A stretch of DNA of 45,066 nt, from positions 1-45,066 of the forward strand of contig NZ_MJAJ01000065.1 in the NCBI RefSeq assembly GCF_001746365.1. The letters are read 5' to 3'. Of the stretch, positions 25,980 to 35,400 are shown piece by piece (position 1 is the first letter of the stretch; the number at the start of each line of letters is the position of its first letter). The notes under the pieces are model-generated. The model was given only the letters and a program-made list of their open reading frames with translations, was not told the DNA's origin and did no database searches. This DNA is from Streptomyces sp. LUP30 (GTDB lineage: Bacteria > Actinomycetota > Actinomycetes > Streptomycetales > Streptomycetaceae). A program made the position numbers and the translations under genes.

Positions 25980-26417
25980 TTGAGCAGGCTTCTGTTGGTG
26001 AACGGGCCGAATCTAGGCATACTCGGGAGCCGTCAGCCCGAGATCTACGGAACGGACACGCTCGCCGATATCGAAGGATGGGTCGCCGAAGAAGTGGCGG
26101 ACCGTGGCTGGAAAGTGGAAGCGTTCCAGCACGACGGTGAGGCGGAGATGATCCGCACCATCCAGGGCAACTACGACTCGGTCGGCGCGATCGTCAATCC
26201 CGCCGCCCTGATGATGGCCGGCTGGGGACTGAGGGACGCGCTGGCCAACTATCCGCGCCCGTGGATCGAGGTCCACCTCTCCAACGTCTGGGCCCGCGAG
26301 CAGTTCCGCCACGAGTCGGTGACCGGACCGCTCGCCAGCGGCGTGATCTTCGGACTGGGCGCCACGGGCTATCGGCTCGCCGCCCGCGCCCTGCTGGAGA
26401 AGGTCACCGACCGCTGA
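25980..26417 (+). CDS. rifJ: Aminodehydroquinate dehydratase (type II dehydroquinase family, AHBA pathway)
   Basis: 145 residues, starting at TTG 25980 with AAGGG seven bases upstream; no ATG or GTG fits better. The fold is type II dehydroquinase: VNGPNLGILGSRQPEIYG (loop with catalytic Arg and Tyr), VNPAAL (conserved Asn), EVHLSNVWAREQFRHES (catalytic His and Arg). The usual LTHTSxALRD motif, with the His equivalent to His81 of the Mycobacterium enzyme, reads LMMAGWGLRD, so that His is lost. This may reflect the amino substrate. It dehydrates 5-deoxy-5-aminodehydroquinate to aminodehydroshikimate just before AHBA synthase. It heads a plus-strand operon with the acyltransferase, NRPS and kinase. 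Confidence 0.92.
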   Translation: MSRLLLVNGPNLGILGSRQPEIYGTDTLADIEGWVAEEVADRGWKVEAFQHDGEAEMIRTIQGNYDSVGAIVNPAALMMAGWGLRDALANYPRPWIEVHLSNVWAREQFRHESVTGPLASGVIFGLGATGYRLAARALLEKVTDR

Positions 26418-26514
26418 CCCGGCGCCACCGGCCACGAGAGAACCCCTGCTTCCCGTGGAGCCGCGCCCGCGCGACGTCGCCACGGACACGACCGAAAGCC
26501 GAGGACAGAACACC

Positions 26515-27441
26515 ATGCCCCAGGTACAGACGGCCGAATCAGTGCTGGCCGCCCACCGCGACCGGCTGCGCCCCGTCGACCGGATGATCCCGGCGGCCGA
26601 CGCGCTGCCGGAGCCCGGCGAAGGCGAAGAACTGCTGGAGGTGGACGGGGCGCAGGGCCTGCTGACGCACACCCGTGTCGACGCCGACGCGCTGGAGGCG
26701 GTGCTCGGCCCGCTCGACCGCTGGGAGCTGACCCCCCGGGTCTCCGGGCCCGACGAGATGGCCGCCCTGCTCACGCACTGGCAGCAGTACATGCGGAGCC
26801 ACCCGGAACGCCCCGGGACGGACTCCATGGCCGCCGTCGAGTGGCCCAGCCGCGACGTGGCCATGACCCGCGTCCTGCGGGCCTTCGGATTCGTCCCCGA
26901 GTTCGTGATGATCGGCCGGGTCAACGGCACCGACCTGGTGCCCGAGTCGCGCCGGGTCCACGTGCGACGGGCCACCCCGGAGGACAGCGAGGAGGTGTTC
27001 GCGCTGCAGATGGTGGAGACCCGGTTCGACGCCGCCGTCAGCGGCGCCGTCGAGCGCGCCACGACCGAGGCGCTGCTGCGCGAGGAGATCACCGCGTCGT
27101 TCAAGCGCGACGAACCGCTGATCTGGGTCGCCGAGTACGAGGGCGGGATCGTGGGCATGCACCGGGGCGAGGACCCCTCCGAGCCGCAGCAGGCGTGGCT
27201 CGCGACGAAGATCACCGCCACCCCCGTCGCGCACCTGGTCTGCCAGGCCGTCAAGGAGGGCTACCGCGGCCTGGGCATCGGCACCTCCCTCGCCAACCAC
27301 GTCCACACCGAGCTGGACGCCATGGGCATCGGCGCGGCGGTCGGCTACCACGCGATGTTCAACCCGATCTCCACGCCGTTCTGGCACCGCCACGGATGGC
27401 GGCCGTACTGGAACCGCTGGATGCGCACCCCGGCCGTCTGA
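26515..27441 (+). CDS. astF1: GNAT-family N-acyltransferase, side-chain acylation (AstF1-like)
   Basis: 308 residues, larger than a single GNAT domain. The C-terminal half (about 160-305) is a clear GNAT fold with the acyl-CoA pyrophosphate loop KEGYRGLGIGTSLANHV and ends GYHAMFNPISTPFWHRHGW. The N-terminal half looks like a degenerate second copy. In ansatrienin biosynthesis AstF1, next to the NRPS AstC, transfers cyclohexanecarbonyl from CoA to the amino group of the D-alanyl ester. The same pairing here, with the CHC-CoA genes in the cluster, supports that role. I assign the symbol by context and domain type, not by alignment. GAGGA lies about ten bases upstream of the ATG. Confidence 0.8.
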   Translation: MPQVQTAESVLAAHRDRLRPVDRMIPAADALPEPGEGEELLEVDGAQGLLTHTRVDADALEAVLGPLDRWELTPRVSGPDEMAALLTHWQQYMRSHPERPGTDSMAAVEWPSRDVAMTRVLRAFGFVPEFVMIGRVNGTDLVPESRRVHVRRATPEDSEEVFALQMVETRFDAAVSGAVERATTEALLREEITASFKRDEPLIWVAEYEGGIVGMHRGEDPSEPQQAWLATKITATPVAHLVCQAVKEGYRGLGIGTSLANHVHTELDAMGIGAAVGYHAMFNPISTPFWHRHGWRPYWNRWMRTPAV

Positions 27442-27485
27442 CCGCCGCCGTGCCGAGAATCCGTACGAGCCCTGTGGAGGGGAAC

Positions 27486-30020
27486 ATGCTGGTGAAGGCG
27501 CTGGAGGAGCGGGCCGCCTCCGTTCTGGACCTCACGGCCCTCGAATGCGAGGGCGTGGAGCTCACTTACCGGGAGGCGCACGAGCAGGCCAACCGGCTCG
27601 CCCGCCACCTGGTCGCCCAGGGGGTGGGGCCCGACCGCGTCGTCGCGGTGATGCTGCCACGTTCCACGGACCTGCTGGTGGCACTGCTGGCCGTGCTGAA
27701 GGCGGGCGGGGCCTACCTGGCGCTCGACCCGGAACACCCCGCCGAGCGCGTGGACTTCCAGGTCCGCGACGCCGCTCCGGTCGCCCTGCTGACGTCGACC
27801 CGCATCCCCGCCGACCGCACCGCCCTGGGTGTTCCCCGCATCGTGCTGGACGACCCCGCGACGGCCGCGACGCTCGCCGAACTGCCCGCCGGCCATCTGA
27901 CGGACGCCGAGCGGGCCGCCCCGCCGCGGCCCGAGGACCTCGCGTACGTCATCTACACCTCGGGTTCCACCGGCACCCCCAAGGGCGTCGAGATCCCCGT
28001 GCGCGCCCTGCACAACCTGCTGGAGGCGATGCGGGAGCGGCTGGCCATGCAACCCGGTGAGCGCATGCTGTCGGTCACCACCGCCACCTTCGACATGTCG
28101 GTGCCCGAGCTGTTCCTTCCGTACTACACCGGTGCCCGCGCGGTCATCGCGCCACGAGCCACCGGGCAGGACCCGCAGGCGCTGGGCGACCTGATCGTCC
28201 GCGGGAAGATCGGCACCGCCCAGGCCACTCCCACGCACTGGCACATGCTGGCCACCGTCTGCCCCGAGGCGCTGCGCGGCCTGCGCATCCTCATCGGCGG
28301 CGAGGCCCTGTCGGAGAAGCTCGCGGCGGCGCTGCTCGACCTCGGCGCCGAGGTCGTCCAGTGGTACGGGCCCACCGAGACCACCGTGTGGTCCACGGTC
28401 CACCCGGTCACCGGACCCGAGGACGCCGCCGTCATCGGCAAGCCCCTGCGCAACACCCGTCTGTACGTCCTCGACGAGGAACTGGCGCCCGTCGAAGCCG
28501 GTACCGAGGGCGAGCTGTTCATCGCCGGAGCGGGAGTGGCCCGCGGCTACCTCAACCGGCCGGAGCTGACCGCCGAGCGGTTCCTGCCCGACCGTTTCGG
28601 TGACGGCAGTGCCCTCATGTACCGCACGGGCGACGTGGTGCGGCTGCGCCCGGACGGCGACCTCGAGTACGTCGGCCGTGCCGACCACCAGGTCAAGCTG
28701 CACGGCTTCCGGATGGAACTCGGCGAGATCGAGGCCGTCCTGGAGCGGTCCGAGGACGTCGACCAGGCGGCCGCGACGGTGCGCGAGGACCGGCCCGGCG
28801 ACCGTCGCCTCGTGGCGTACGTGACAGCCGCCCCCGGCCGTGAGCCCGACGTCAGGGAACTGCGCGACTTCGTGGCGGACGCACTGCCCCTGTACATGGT
28901 GCCGTCCGCCGTGGTGGCCCTGGAGGAGTTCCCCCTCACCCCCAACGGCAAGCTCGACCGCAAGGCACTGCCGGCCCCGGTGGTCGCGCGGACGGCGATG
29001 GTGGAGACGCACCTCACGCAGTCGGAACTGCTCCTCGGCCGGCTCTTCGCCGAGGTGCTCGGTGTGGAGCAGGTCGGACCACGCGACAGCTTCTTCGACC
29101 TCGGCGGCTCCTCGGTCCTCGCGGCACGGCTGCTGGCCCGGGTGCGCTCCGAGATGCACCTGGAGCTGTCGATCCGCATGCTGGTGGAGTCCCCGACGCC
29201 GGCCGAGCTGTCCCGGCGGCTGACGGGGGAGGAGCCGCAGGACTCCTTCGACGTGCTGCTGCCGCTGATGACCAGGGGCTCGGCGCGGCCGCTGTTCTGC
29301 ATGCGTCACCTCGGCGGCACCGCCTGGTGCTACGGAGTGCTCGCCCAGCACTTCAGCCTGGAGTACCCCCTCTACGGCCTCCAGTCGCACACCTTCCAGG
29401 AGTTCGACACGCCGGTCGACAGTGTCGCGGCCATGGCGGCGGACTACGCGGACCGCATCAGCGGCGTGCAGCCCACGGGCCCGTACCGCATTCTCGGCTG
29501 GTCCTTCGGCGGCATCCTCGCCCATGCCGTCGCCACCGAGTTCCAGAAGCGCGGTGAGGAGATCGAGTTCCTCGGCGTGTTCAACACCAACCCGCACATC
29601 ACCGACAAGGAGGACCGTGACGAGCAGGGCCTGATCGAACTGATCCTGCTGATCAACGGCAAGGACCTCGCCGAGTACGAGCGCCCCCTCCGGTACGACG
29701 ACGTCGCCGAGTTCGCCGACATGGCGACGAACTACGCCTGGCGCGGCAGGAAGAGCGCGGCCGAGACCTTCGTCGAGACCATGCTGACCGACCTCGGCGC
29801 CTGGAAGGCCCACACGCCCGAGAAGTACAGCGGCGCCATGCACCTGTTCGCGGCCGATCCCAGCCCGGTGGCCGAAGCGGCCTCCAGCGAGGCCTGGGCG
29901 CCGTACGTCGCGGGCGAGATCGTGCGACACGAACTGAGCTGCGGCCACGAGGAGATGCTCAGCAGCCCGCGCGTGCTCCGTCAGGTCGCACAGATCGTCA
30001 CCGACCACCTCAGGGACTGA
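27486..30020 (+). CDS. astC: Stand-alone NRPS, A-PCP-TE, probable D-alanyl transferase (AstC-like)
   Basis: 844 residues. Adenylation domain about 1-500: YTSGSTGTPKG, FDMSVPELFLPYY, WYGPTETTVWS, YRTGD, NGKLDRKAL. PCP about 515-585 with the phosphopantetheine Ser543 in DLGGSSVLAARL. Thioesterase about 600-840 with the nucleophile Ser673 in GWSFGG and His821 in SCGHEEML. There is no condensation or epimerisation domain. AstC of the ansatrienin cluster has the same three domains and loads D-alanine, with transfer to the C-11 hydroxyl as an ester. A direct D-Ala specificity would explain the absent epimerase. GGAGGGG precedes the ATG, 44 bp after the acyltransferase gene. Confidence 0.9.
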   Translation: MLVKALEERAASVLDLTALECEGVELTYREAHEQANRLARHLVAQGVGPDRVVAVMLPRSTDLLVALLAVLKAGGAYLALDPEHPAERVDFQVRDAAPVALLTSTRIPADRTALGVPRIVLDDPATAATLAELPAGHLTDAERAAPPRPEDLAYVIYTSGSTGTPKGVEIPVRALHNLLEAMRERLAMQPGERMLSVTTATFDMSVPELFLPYYTGARAVIAPRATGQDPQALGDLIVRGKIGTAQATPTHWHMLATVCPEALRGLRILIGGEALSEKLAAALLDLGAEVVQWYGPTETTVWSTVHPVTGPEDAAVIGKPLRNTRLYVLDEELAPVEAGTEGELFIAGAGVARGYLNRPELTAERFLPDRFGDGSALMYRTGDVVRLRPDGDLEYVGRADHQVKLHGFRMELGEIEAVLERSEDVDQAAATVREDRPGDRRLVAYVTAAPGREPDVRELRDFVADALPLYMVPSAVVALEEFPLTPNGKLDRKALPAPVVARTAMVETHLTQSELLLGRLFAEVLGVEQVGPRDSFFDLGGSSVLAARLLARVRSEMHLELSIRMLVESPTPAELSRRLTGEEPQDSFDVLLPLMTRGSARPLFCMRHLGGTAWCYGVLAQHFSLEYPLYGLQSHTFQEFDTPVDSVAAMAADYADRISGVQPTGPYRILGWSFGGILAHAVATEFQKRGEEIEFLGVFNTNPHITDKEDRDEQGLIELILLINGKDLAEYERPLRYDDVAEFADMATNYAWRGRKSAAETFVETMLTDLGAWKAHTPEKYSGAMHLFAADPSPVAEAASSEAWAPYVAGEIVRHELSCGHEEMLSSPRVLRQVAQIVTDHLRD

Positions 30021-30038
30021 CCCGGCCGGGAGGCAGCC

Positions 30039-30965
30039 ATCCCCTACCACCTGGGCATCGACGTGGGCGGCACGAAGGTCGCCCTGCGCGCGGAGCACAC
30101 GGACGGCACCGTGCGCGAGGCCGGCTTCCGGTGGCCCCGGCCGCCCGACGGGCCCGTCCGCCCCGCGGCGGACCTGGAACTGCTCGCCCGGCAGGTCCGG
30201 GAACTGTGCGCCGGCGCCCCGGACGAGTTGGCGGGCGTCGGCGTGGCGATGCCCGCCACCCTGGACGCGGCGGGCGTCGTCACCGCCTGGCCCAACCGCC
30301 CGGACTGGACCGGCCTCGACCTGCGTGGTGCACTGCGCGAGGTCTTCGGTACCGCGGAGGTGCTCTGCGCCGACGACGGCGACCTCGCCGCGCTCGCCGA
30401 GGCCCATGCGGCGGACCGTCCCGACCTGCTGTATCTCGGCGTCGGCACCGGCGTCGGCGGCGGGATCGTCCTCGGCGGCAGGCTGCTGCCCGGCCCGTCG
30501 CGGGGCTCCTGCGAGATCGGCCACCTGATCGTGGACCGGTCCGGGGACCTGTGCGACTGCGGGCGCCGCGGCTGTGTGCAGTCCGTGGCCTCGGGCCCCG
30601 CCGTACTGCGCCGTGCCGCCCGCGCCCGCGGCGCCGAGGTGACCTTCCCCGAGCTGGCCCAGGCCTTCGCCGACGGCACGCCCTGGGCGGCCGACGCCGT
30701 ACGCGAGGGCTGTGCGGCACTCGCCGCGGCCGCTGTCGGGGTGGGCGAACTCCTTCGCCCCGCGCTCGTCGTGGTCGGTGGCGGATTCGCCGACGCCCTG
30801 GCCGGCTTCACCGAAACGGTCGCGGCGGAGACGGCGCGGCTGGGCCGCCCCGGTTTCCCGCCGCCCCCCGTGGAGTCCGCCCGCCTCGGCGGACTCTCCT
30901 CACTGCACGGGGCGGTCCTGCTGGCCAGGGGCCGTCCACCGCAGAGCCGTCCACCGCAGAACTGA
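30039..30965 (+). CDS. rifN: Kanosamine 6-kinase (ROK family, AHBA pathway), apparent ATC start
   Basis: About 308 residues. ROK-family sugar kinase: phosphate-binding LGIDVGGTKVAL at the N-terminus, the catalytic-Asp region CADDGDLAALAEA, GVGTGVGGGIVLGGRL, EIGHLIVD and the zinc motif CDCGRRGC. RifN phosphorylates kanosamine at O6, committing it to aminoshikimate synthesis. The conserved first strand has no ATG, GTG or TTG upstream. The first standard start is the GTG at 30063 inside the motif, which would delete the GID part. GGGAGG at 30028-30033 sits five bases before ATC at 30039, so an ATC start (or a base error for ATG) is the best reading. It follows the NRPS by 18 bp and ends the operon. 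Confidence 0.85.
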   Translation: MPYHLGIDVGGTKVALRAEHTDGTVREAGFRWPRPPDGPVRPAADLELLARQVRELCAGAPDELAGVGVAMPATLDAAGVVTAWPNRPDWTGLDLRGALREVFGTAEVLCADDGDLAALAEAHAADRPDLLYLGVGTGVGGGIVLGGRLLPGPSRGSCEIGHLIVDRSGDLCDCGRRGCVQSVASGPAVLRRAARARGAEVTFPELAQAFADGTPWAADAVREGCAALAAAAVGVGELLRPALVVVGGGFADALAGFTETVAAETARLGRPGFPPPPVESARLGGLSSLHGAVLLARGRPPQSRPPQN

Positions 30966-31033
30966 GACCGGGCGGATCACCGGGCCGGCGCCCCCTCACG
31001 GCCGGCGACGGCCCGGCCGCCGCCGGGAACGAC

Positions 31034-31084
31034 ACGGTCCGCGCCGGTCCGGACGAACCCCTCGTCCGGACCGGCGCGGACCGT
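31034..31084. terminator. Strong bidirectional terminator hairpin
   Basis: A perfect 23-bp inverted repeat (arms 31034-31056 and 31062-31084, loop ACCCC) lies exactly between the convergent kinase and aminodehydroquinate synthase genes. There is no long T-run, which is normal for Streptomyces terminators. Confidence 0.85.
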
Positions 31085-31104
31085 CCGTCGTACGCACACC
31101 CTTC

Positions 31105-32142
31105 TCAGGCCGCCGCGCGCGGCATCTCCGCCAGCACCCGCGCGACGACGTCCTGCGGCAGGTCGGGCACCAGCTCGGCGCCGTCCTTGCCGTCCAGCAC
31201 GAAGGTCAGCCCCGACATCGCCTTCTTGTCCAGCCGTACGAGCTCGATCAGCCGGGCCGGAGCGACGTCCGCGGGCAGCTCGTGGGGCAGGCCGTAGTGA
31301 CGCACCACTTCCAGGTGCTCCGCCGCCCGCTGCTCGTCGATGCGGTCCAGTGCCCGGGCGAGCCGACCCGCGAACACGGTGCCGATGGCCACCGCCTCGC
31401 CGTGCCGCAGCCGGAAGTCCGTGGCCACCTCCAGCGCGTGGCCCAGGGTGTGGCCGTAGTTGAGCAGATGACGCAGACCGGTGTCGCGCTCGTCGGCGGA
31501 CACGATGGCTGCCTTGCGCGCCACACTCGCCGCGATCTGCTCCGGCAGCGGCAGCCCCCGCAGGTCGCCGGCGCCGATGAAGTGGCAGCGGGCGATCTCG
31601 CCGTAGCCGTTGAGCATCTCCCGCCCGGGCAGGGTCTTCAGGTAGTCGGTGTCGCACAGCACCGCGCTGGGCTGCCAGTAGGCGCCGATGAGGTTCTTGC
31701 CCTCGGGCGTGTTCACGGCGGTCTTCCCGCCGACGCTCGCGTCCACCTGCGCCAGCAGCGTGGTCGGCAGATGCACCACGGGCACCCCGCGGTGGAAGAG
31801 GGCCGCGGCGAGACCCACGACGTCCGTCGTGGTGCCGCCGCCGACGGAGACGACGACGTCGTCACGGGTCAGGCCGAAGCGCACGAACTCCCGGCACAGC
31901 GATTCCACCGTGGCGAGTGTCTTGTCCCGCTCGCCGTCGCGGGCGCGCAGGACCAGCGCGGGCACGCCGGGGTCGGGAAGCCAGGCGTCCGGCCGGGCCG
32001 AGACCACCGCCGCGCGCCGCGCTCCCAGCCGCTCGACGATCCCGGACAGCGAGTTCCGCACCCCGGGTCCGATGTCGACGGGATAGGCGCGCTCGCCGAG
32101 TTCCACCCGGATACGGGTGTGATGGGGTGCCGAATTCGTCAT
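31105..32142 (-). CDS. rifG: Aminodehydroquinate synthase (DHQ synthase family, AHBA pathway)
   Basis: 345 residues. Signatures of dehydroquinate synthase are VVSVGGGTTTDVVGLAAALF (NAD site), PTTLLAQVDASVGGKTAVN, PEGKNLIGAYWQP, and the zinc ligands in NGYGEIARCHFI (Glu), LLNYGHTLGHALE (His) and LRHGEAVAIG (His). In the primary enzyme the Glu segment is usually AExxK; here the Lys is Arg, a possible adaptation to the amino substrate. It cyclises aminoDAHP to aminodehydroquinate. It is transcribed alone on minus, divergent from the PKS and convergent to the kinase. The ATG at 32142 has AAGGGA about 13 bases upstream; a farther ATG at 32220 gives an unlikely leader. Confidence 0.92.
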   Translation of the reverse strand: MTNSAPHHTRIRVELGERAYPVDIGPGVRNSLSGIVERLGARRAAVVSARPDAWLPDPGVPALVLRARDGERDKTLATVESLCREFVRFGLTRDDVVVSVGGGTTTDVVGLAAALFHRGVPVVHLPTTLLAQVDASVGGKTAVNTPEGKNLIGAYWQPSAVLCDTDYLKTLPGREMLNGYGEIARCHFIGAGDLRGLPLPEQIAASVARKAAIVSADERDTGLRHLLNYGHTLGHALEVATDFRLRHGEAVAIGTVFAGRLARALDRIDEQRAAEHLEVVRHYGLPHELPADVAPARLIELVRLDKKAMSGLTFVLDGKDGAELVPDLPQDVVARVLAEMPRAAA

Positions 32143-32492
32143 GTCCGTGTGTGTCCCTTTCCCTGCTGTCCCGCCGTCGAGCGAAGGCTGCCGGGAAATG
32201 AAATCCCGCTCCCAGGGCACTGGCGGATATGCGATGGCCGCTCATCAGGTCTGCATTTCGGGCCGACGGTCAATAGTGCGACGACTGTCAGTACGGCGAC
32301 GGAGCCTAATACCGTCGGTCCGCCGCTCCAAACCCCTGTTGATTATTTCTGGTCACTCTCCAAGTTAGGGACGCGTAGGGGGGTGATGAGGGGGTGCAGG
32401 GGAGCGGCGGATGACAAGACTGTGCCGGGTAGGGCGAACCATCTGCCCTTGCGGACTGCCCGTCTGCTCTCGCCCCGGAGGGATGACGACAC
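32143..32492. promoter_or_regulatory. Divergent promoter region between aminoDHQ synthase and the PKS
   Basis: 350 bp without a gene. AT-richer around 32240-32370, then a G-rich leader just before the PKS. It carries the TAGGGGGG element and a clear GGAGGG ribosome site (32478-32483) for the PKS ATG at 32493. Confidence 0.6.
32376..32396 (+). promoter_or_regulatory. G-tract element TAGGGGGGTGATGAGGGG upstream of the PKS
   Basis: About 100 bp before the PKS start. It closely matches the element in the AHBA divergent promoter, with a weaker one before the thioesterase gene. Candidate binding site of the LAL activator. Confidence 0.35.
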
Positions 32493-35400
32493 ATGTTGCG
32501 CACGGAGCTGATCCGGCCGCTTCCCGAGCTGCTGGTGGACCAGGCCCGGAATTTCGGCGCCAAGATCGCCTACCGGGACGCCCGACGGAGCGTCAGCTAC
32601 ACCGACCTGGAGTCGCGGACCCGCCGACTGGCCGGACATCTGGCGGAGTTGCGACTGCAACCGGGCGACCGTGCGGCCATCTGCCTGGGCAACCGCGTCG
32701 AGATCGTCGAGAGTTACTACGCCATCACCCGGGCCAGCGCCATCGGCGTCCCCGTCAACCCGCAGAGCAGCGACGCGGAACTCGCGCACGTCCTCGACGA
32801 CAGCGGCGCCCGGATCGTCATCACCGACCACCCGCATGTGGAACAGCTGCGGCGCCTGCTCGCCGACCGTCCGCACCTGACGGTCGTCCTCGTCGGCGAC
32901 GCGCCGGTGCCGTTCGGCTCCGGCTTCCTGCCCTACGAATCGCTCGCGAGCCGGGAACCCGCCACGCCGGCCCGTGACGACCTCGGCCTCGACGATCTGG
33001 CGTGGATGCTCTACACCTCGGGCACCACCGGCAGGCCCAAGGGTGTGCTCTCCACCCAGCGCAACTGCCTGTGGTCGGTGGCCGCCTGCTATGTGCCGGT
33101 GCCCGGACTCGGCCCCGAGGACCGCGTCGTCTGGCCGCTGCCCCTCTTCCACAGCCTCTCGCACATCGCCTGTGTGCTCTCCGTGGTGGCCGTGGGCGCC
33201 AGCGCCCGCATCGTCGACGGTCTGTCGGCGGAGGACGTGCTGACCGCGCTGGAGGAGGAGCGCGCCACCTTCCTGGCCGGCGTTCCCACCCTGCTGCACT
33301 ATCTGCTCGACGCGGCCCGCGACCGCGGCTTCACCGCGCCGTGGCTGCGCGTGACCCTGGTGGGCGGCGCGGTCACCACGGCATCGCTGCGCCGGTCGTT
33401 CGAGCGCGTCTTCGGCGTACCCCTCATCGACGCCTACGGCTCCACCGAGACCTGCGGCTCCATCACCGTCAACTGGCCCTCGGGCGCCCGCGCCGAAGGC
33501 TCCTGCGGCCTGCCGGTGGTGGGTCTGGGCGTACGTCTGGTGGACACGCGGACCGGCGAGGACGTCGCCGACAACCAGGAGGGCGAGGTGTGGGTGCGCG
33601 GGCCGAGCGTCATGGCCGGCTACCACAACCAGCCCGAAGCCACCGCGGCCGCCTTCCAGGACGGCTGGTACCGCACGGGCGACCTGGCCCGCCGTGACGA
33701 GGCCGGCTACTTCACGATCACCGGCCGCCGCAAGGAACTCATCATCCGCGCCGGGGAGAACATCCACCCGGGAGAGGTGGAGGAGGTCCTGCGCACCGTC
33801 CCCGGCGTCGCCGACGTCGCGGTGGTCGGCAAGCCGCACGACGTGCTGGGCGAGGTGCCGGTCGCGTTCATCGTCCCCGGCTCTCAAGGACCGGACACGG
33901 AACGGCTGTTCGCCGAGTGCCGCGACCGCCTCTCCTACTTCAAGGTGCCCGAGGAGCTGTACGAGATCGAGGCGATCCCGCGCACCGCCTCGGGCAAGAT
34001 CGTGCGGCACCGGCTGCTGGAGACGCCCGCCCGGTTGCGCGCCACCAGCAGCGGCCTGTACGACTCGCTGTTCCGCGTCGACTGGATACCCAGCTCCCCG
34101 CTCTCCCTGGGCGCGGCCCCGGGTGAGCCGGGCGACTGGGCGCTGGCCGGCCCCGACCCGCTCGGCCTGGCCGCCGCCCTCCAGGACGCCGGCGTACCGT
34201 GCGAGGTCCACACCGGCCTGGCCGCCGCCCGCACGGCCGCCCGGGGCGGCGGCGTCCTCCTCGCCGACCGGACCGCCCACGACGCCGGGGCGGGCATCGA
34301 GGAGTTCGTCGCGTCCCTGCAGGACTGGCCCGCCGACGACCGCAACGACGACCTCACGCTCGTGGTCCTCACCCGGCGTGCCCTGGCCGTCGGCGACGGC
34401 GAGGACGTGGAGGACCCCGCGCACACCCCGCTGTGGGGCCTGGTCCGCGCGCTCCAGACCGAGTACCCGGGCAGGTTCGTGCTCGCCGACCTCGACAGCG
34501 ACGGTCTCGGCGAGGACGGCGCGCGCTCCCTGGCCGCCGCCGTCAACGCCGGTGAACCGCAGTTCGCCGTCCGCTCCGGCGTCGTCCTGCTGCCGCGCTT
34601 CGCCCGGGTCTCCATGGAGCGCGAGGAGCCGCCGCTTCCGCTGCTCGACCCCGACGGGACCGTCCTGGTCACCGGAGCCGCCACCGTCCAGGGAGCCCTG
34701 CTCGCCCGCCACCTCGTGACCGCGCACGGCGCCCGCCACCTGCTGCTGGGGTTCACCCCCGGACACGGCGACGAGAGCGTGCAGACGCTGTGCGCCGAAC
34801 TCGCCGGGGCCGGCGCCGCCGCCACCGCCGTAGCGTGCGACACGGGCGACCGTGCCGCGCTCGCCGAGCTGCTCGCGGACGCCGGCCGGCCGCCGCTGAC
34901 GGCCGTGGTGCACGCAGAGGAGATCACCGGAACCGGCGCCGTGGCCGCCGCGGCGCACCACCTGCACGACCTGACCGCCGGCCACGACCTGGCCGCCTTC
35001 GTCCTGTGTTCCTCACCCCTGGGAGTCCTGGGCGCCCCCGGCGCCGGTGACATCGCCGCCGAGAGCGCCGCGCTGGAGGCGCTGGCCCAGCACCGGCGCG
35101 CTCACGGCCTGCCCGCGTTGTCCCTGGCCTGGGGGCCCTGGAAGGACGGCGCGACCCAGTGCGCCGTGCCCTTCGCGGCGGGCGCACTCACCGAACAGCA
35201 GGCCCAGGTGATGTTCGACGCCGCGCACGCCGCCGGCGAGGCCGCGTTCGTCGCCATGCGCCTCGACAACGCCGCCCTGCTCACCGGCCCGGTCCCCGCA
35301 CCGTTGCGCGGCCTGATCGACACCGCGGTTCACGAGGCGCGCGCCGAGACCTCGGAGCTGCGCGGCCGACTGGAGGGCCTGCCCGTCCAGGAGCAGGAGA

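Noticed and set aside
27486..30020. NRPS for an independent small peptide
   Set aside because: Only one A-PCP-TE unit, no condensation domain, co-transcribed with AHBA genes and an acyltransferase, so a side-chain role is simpler.
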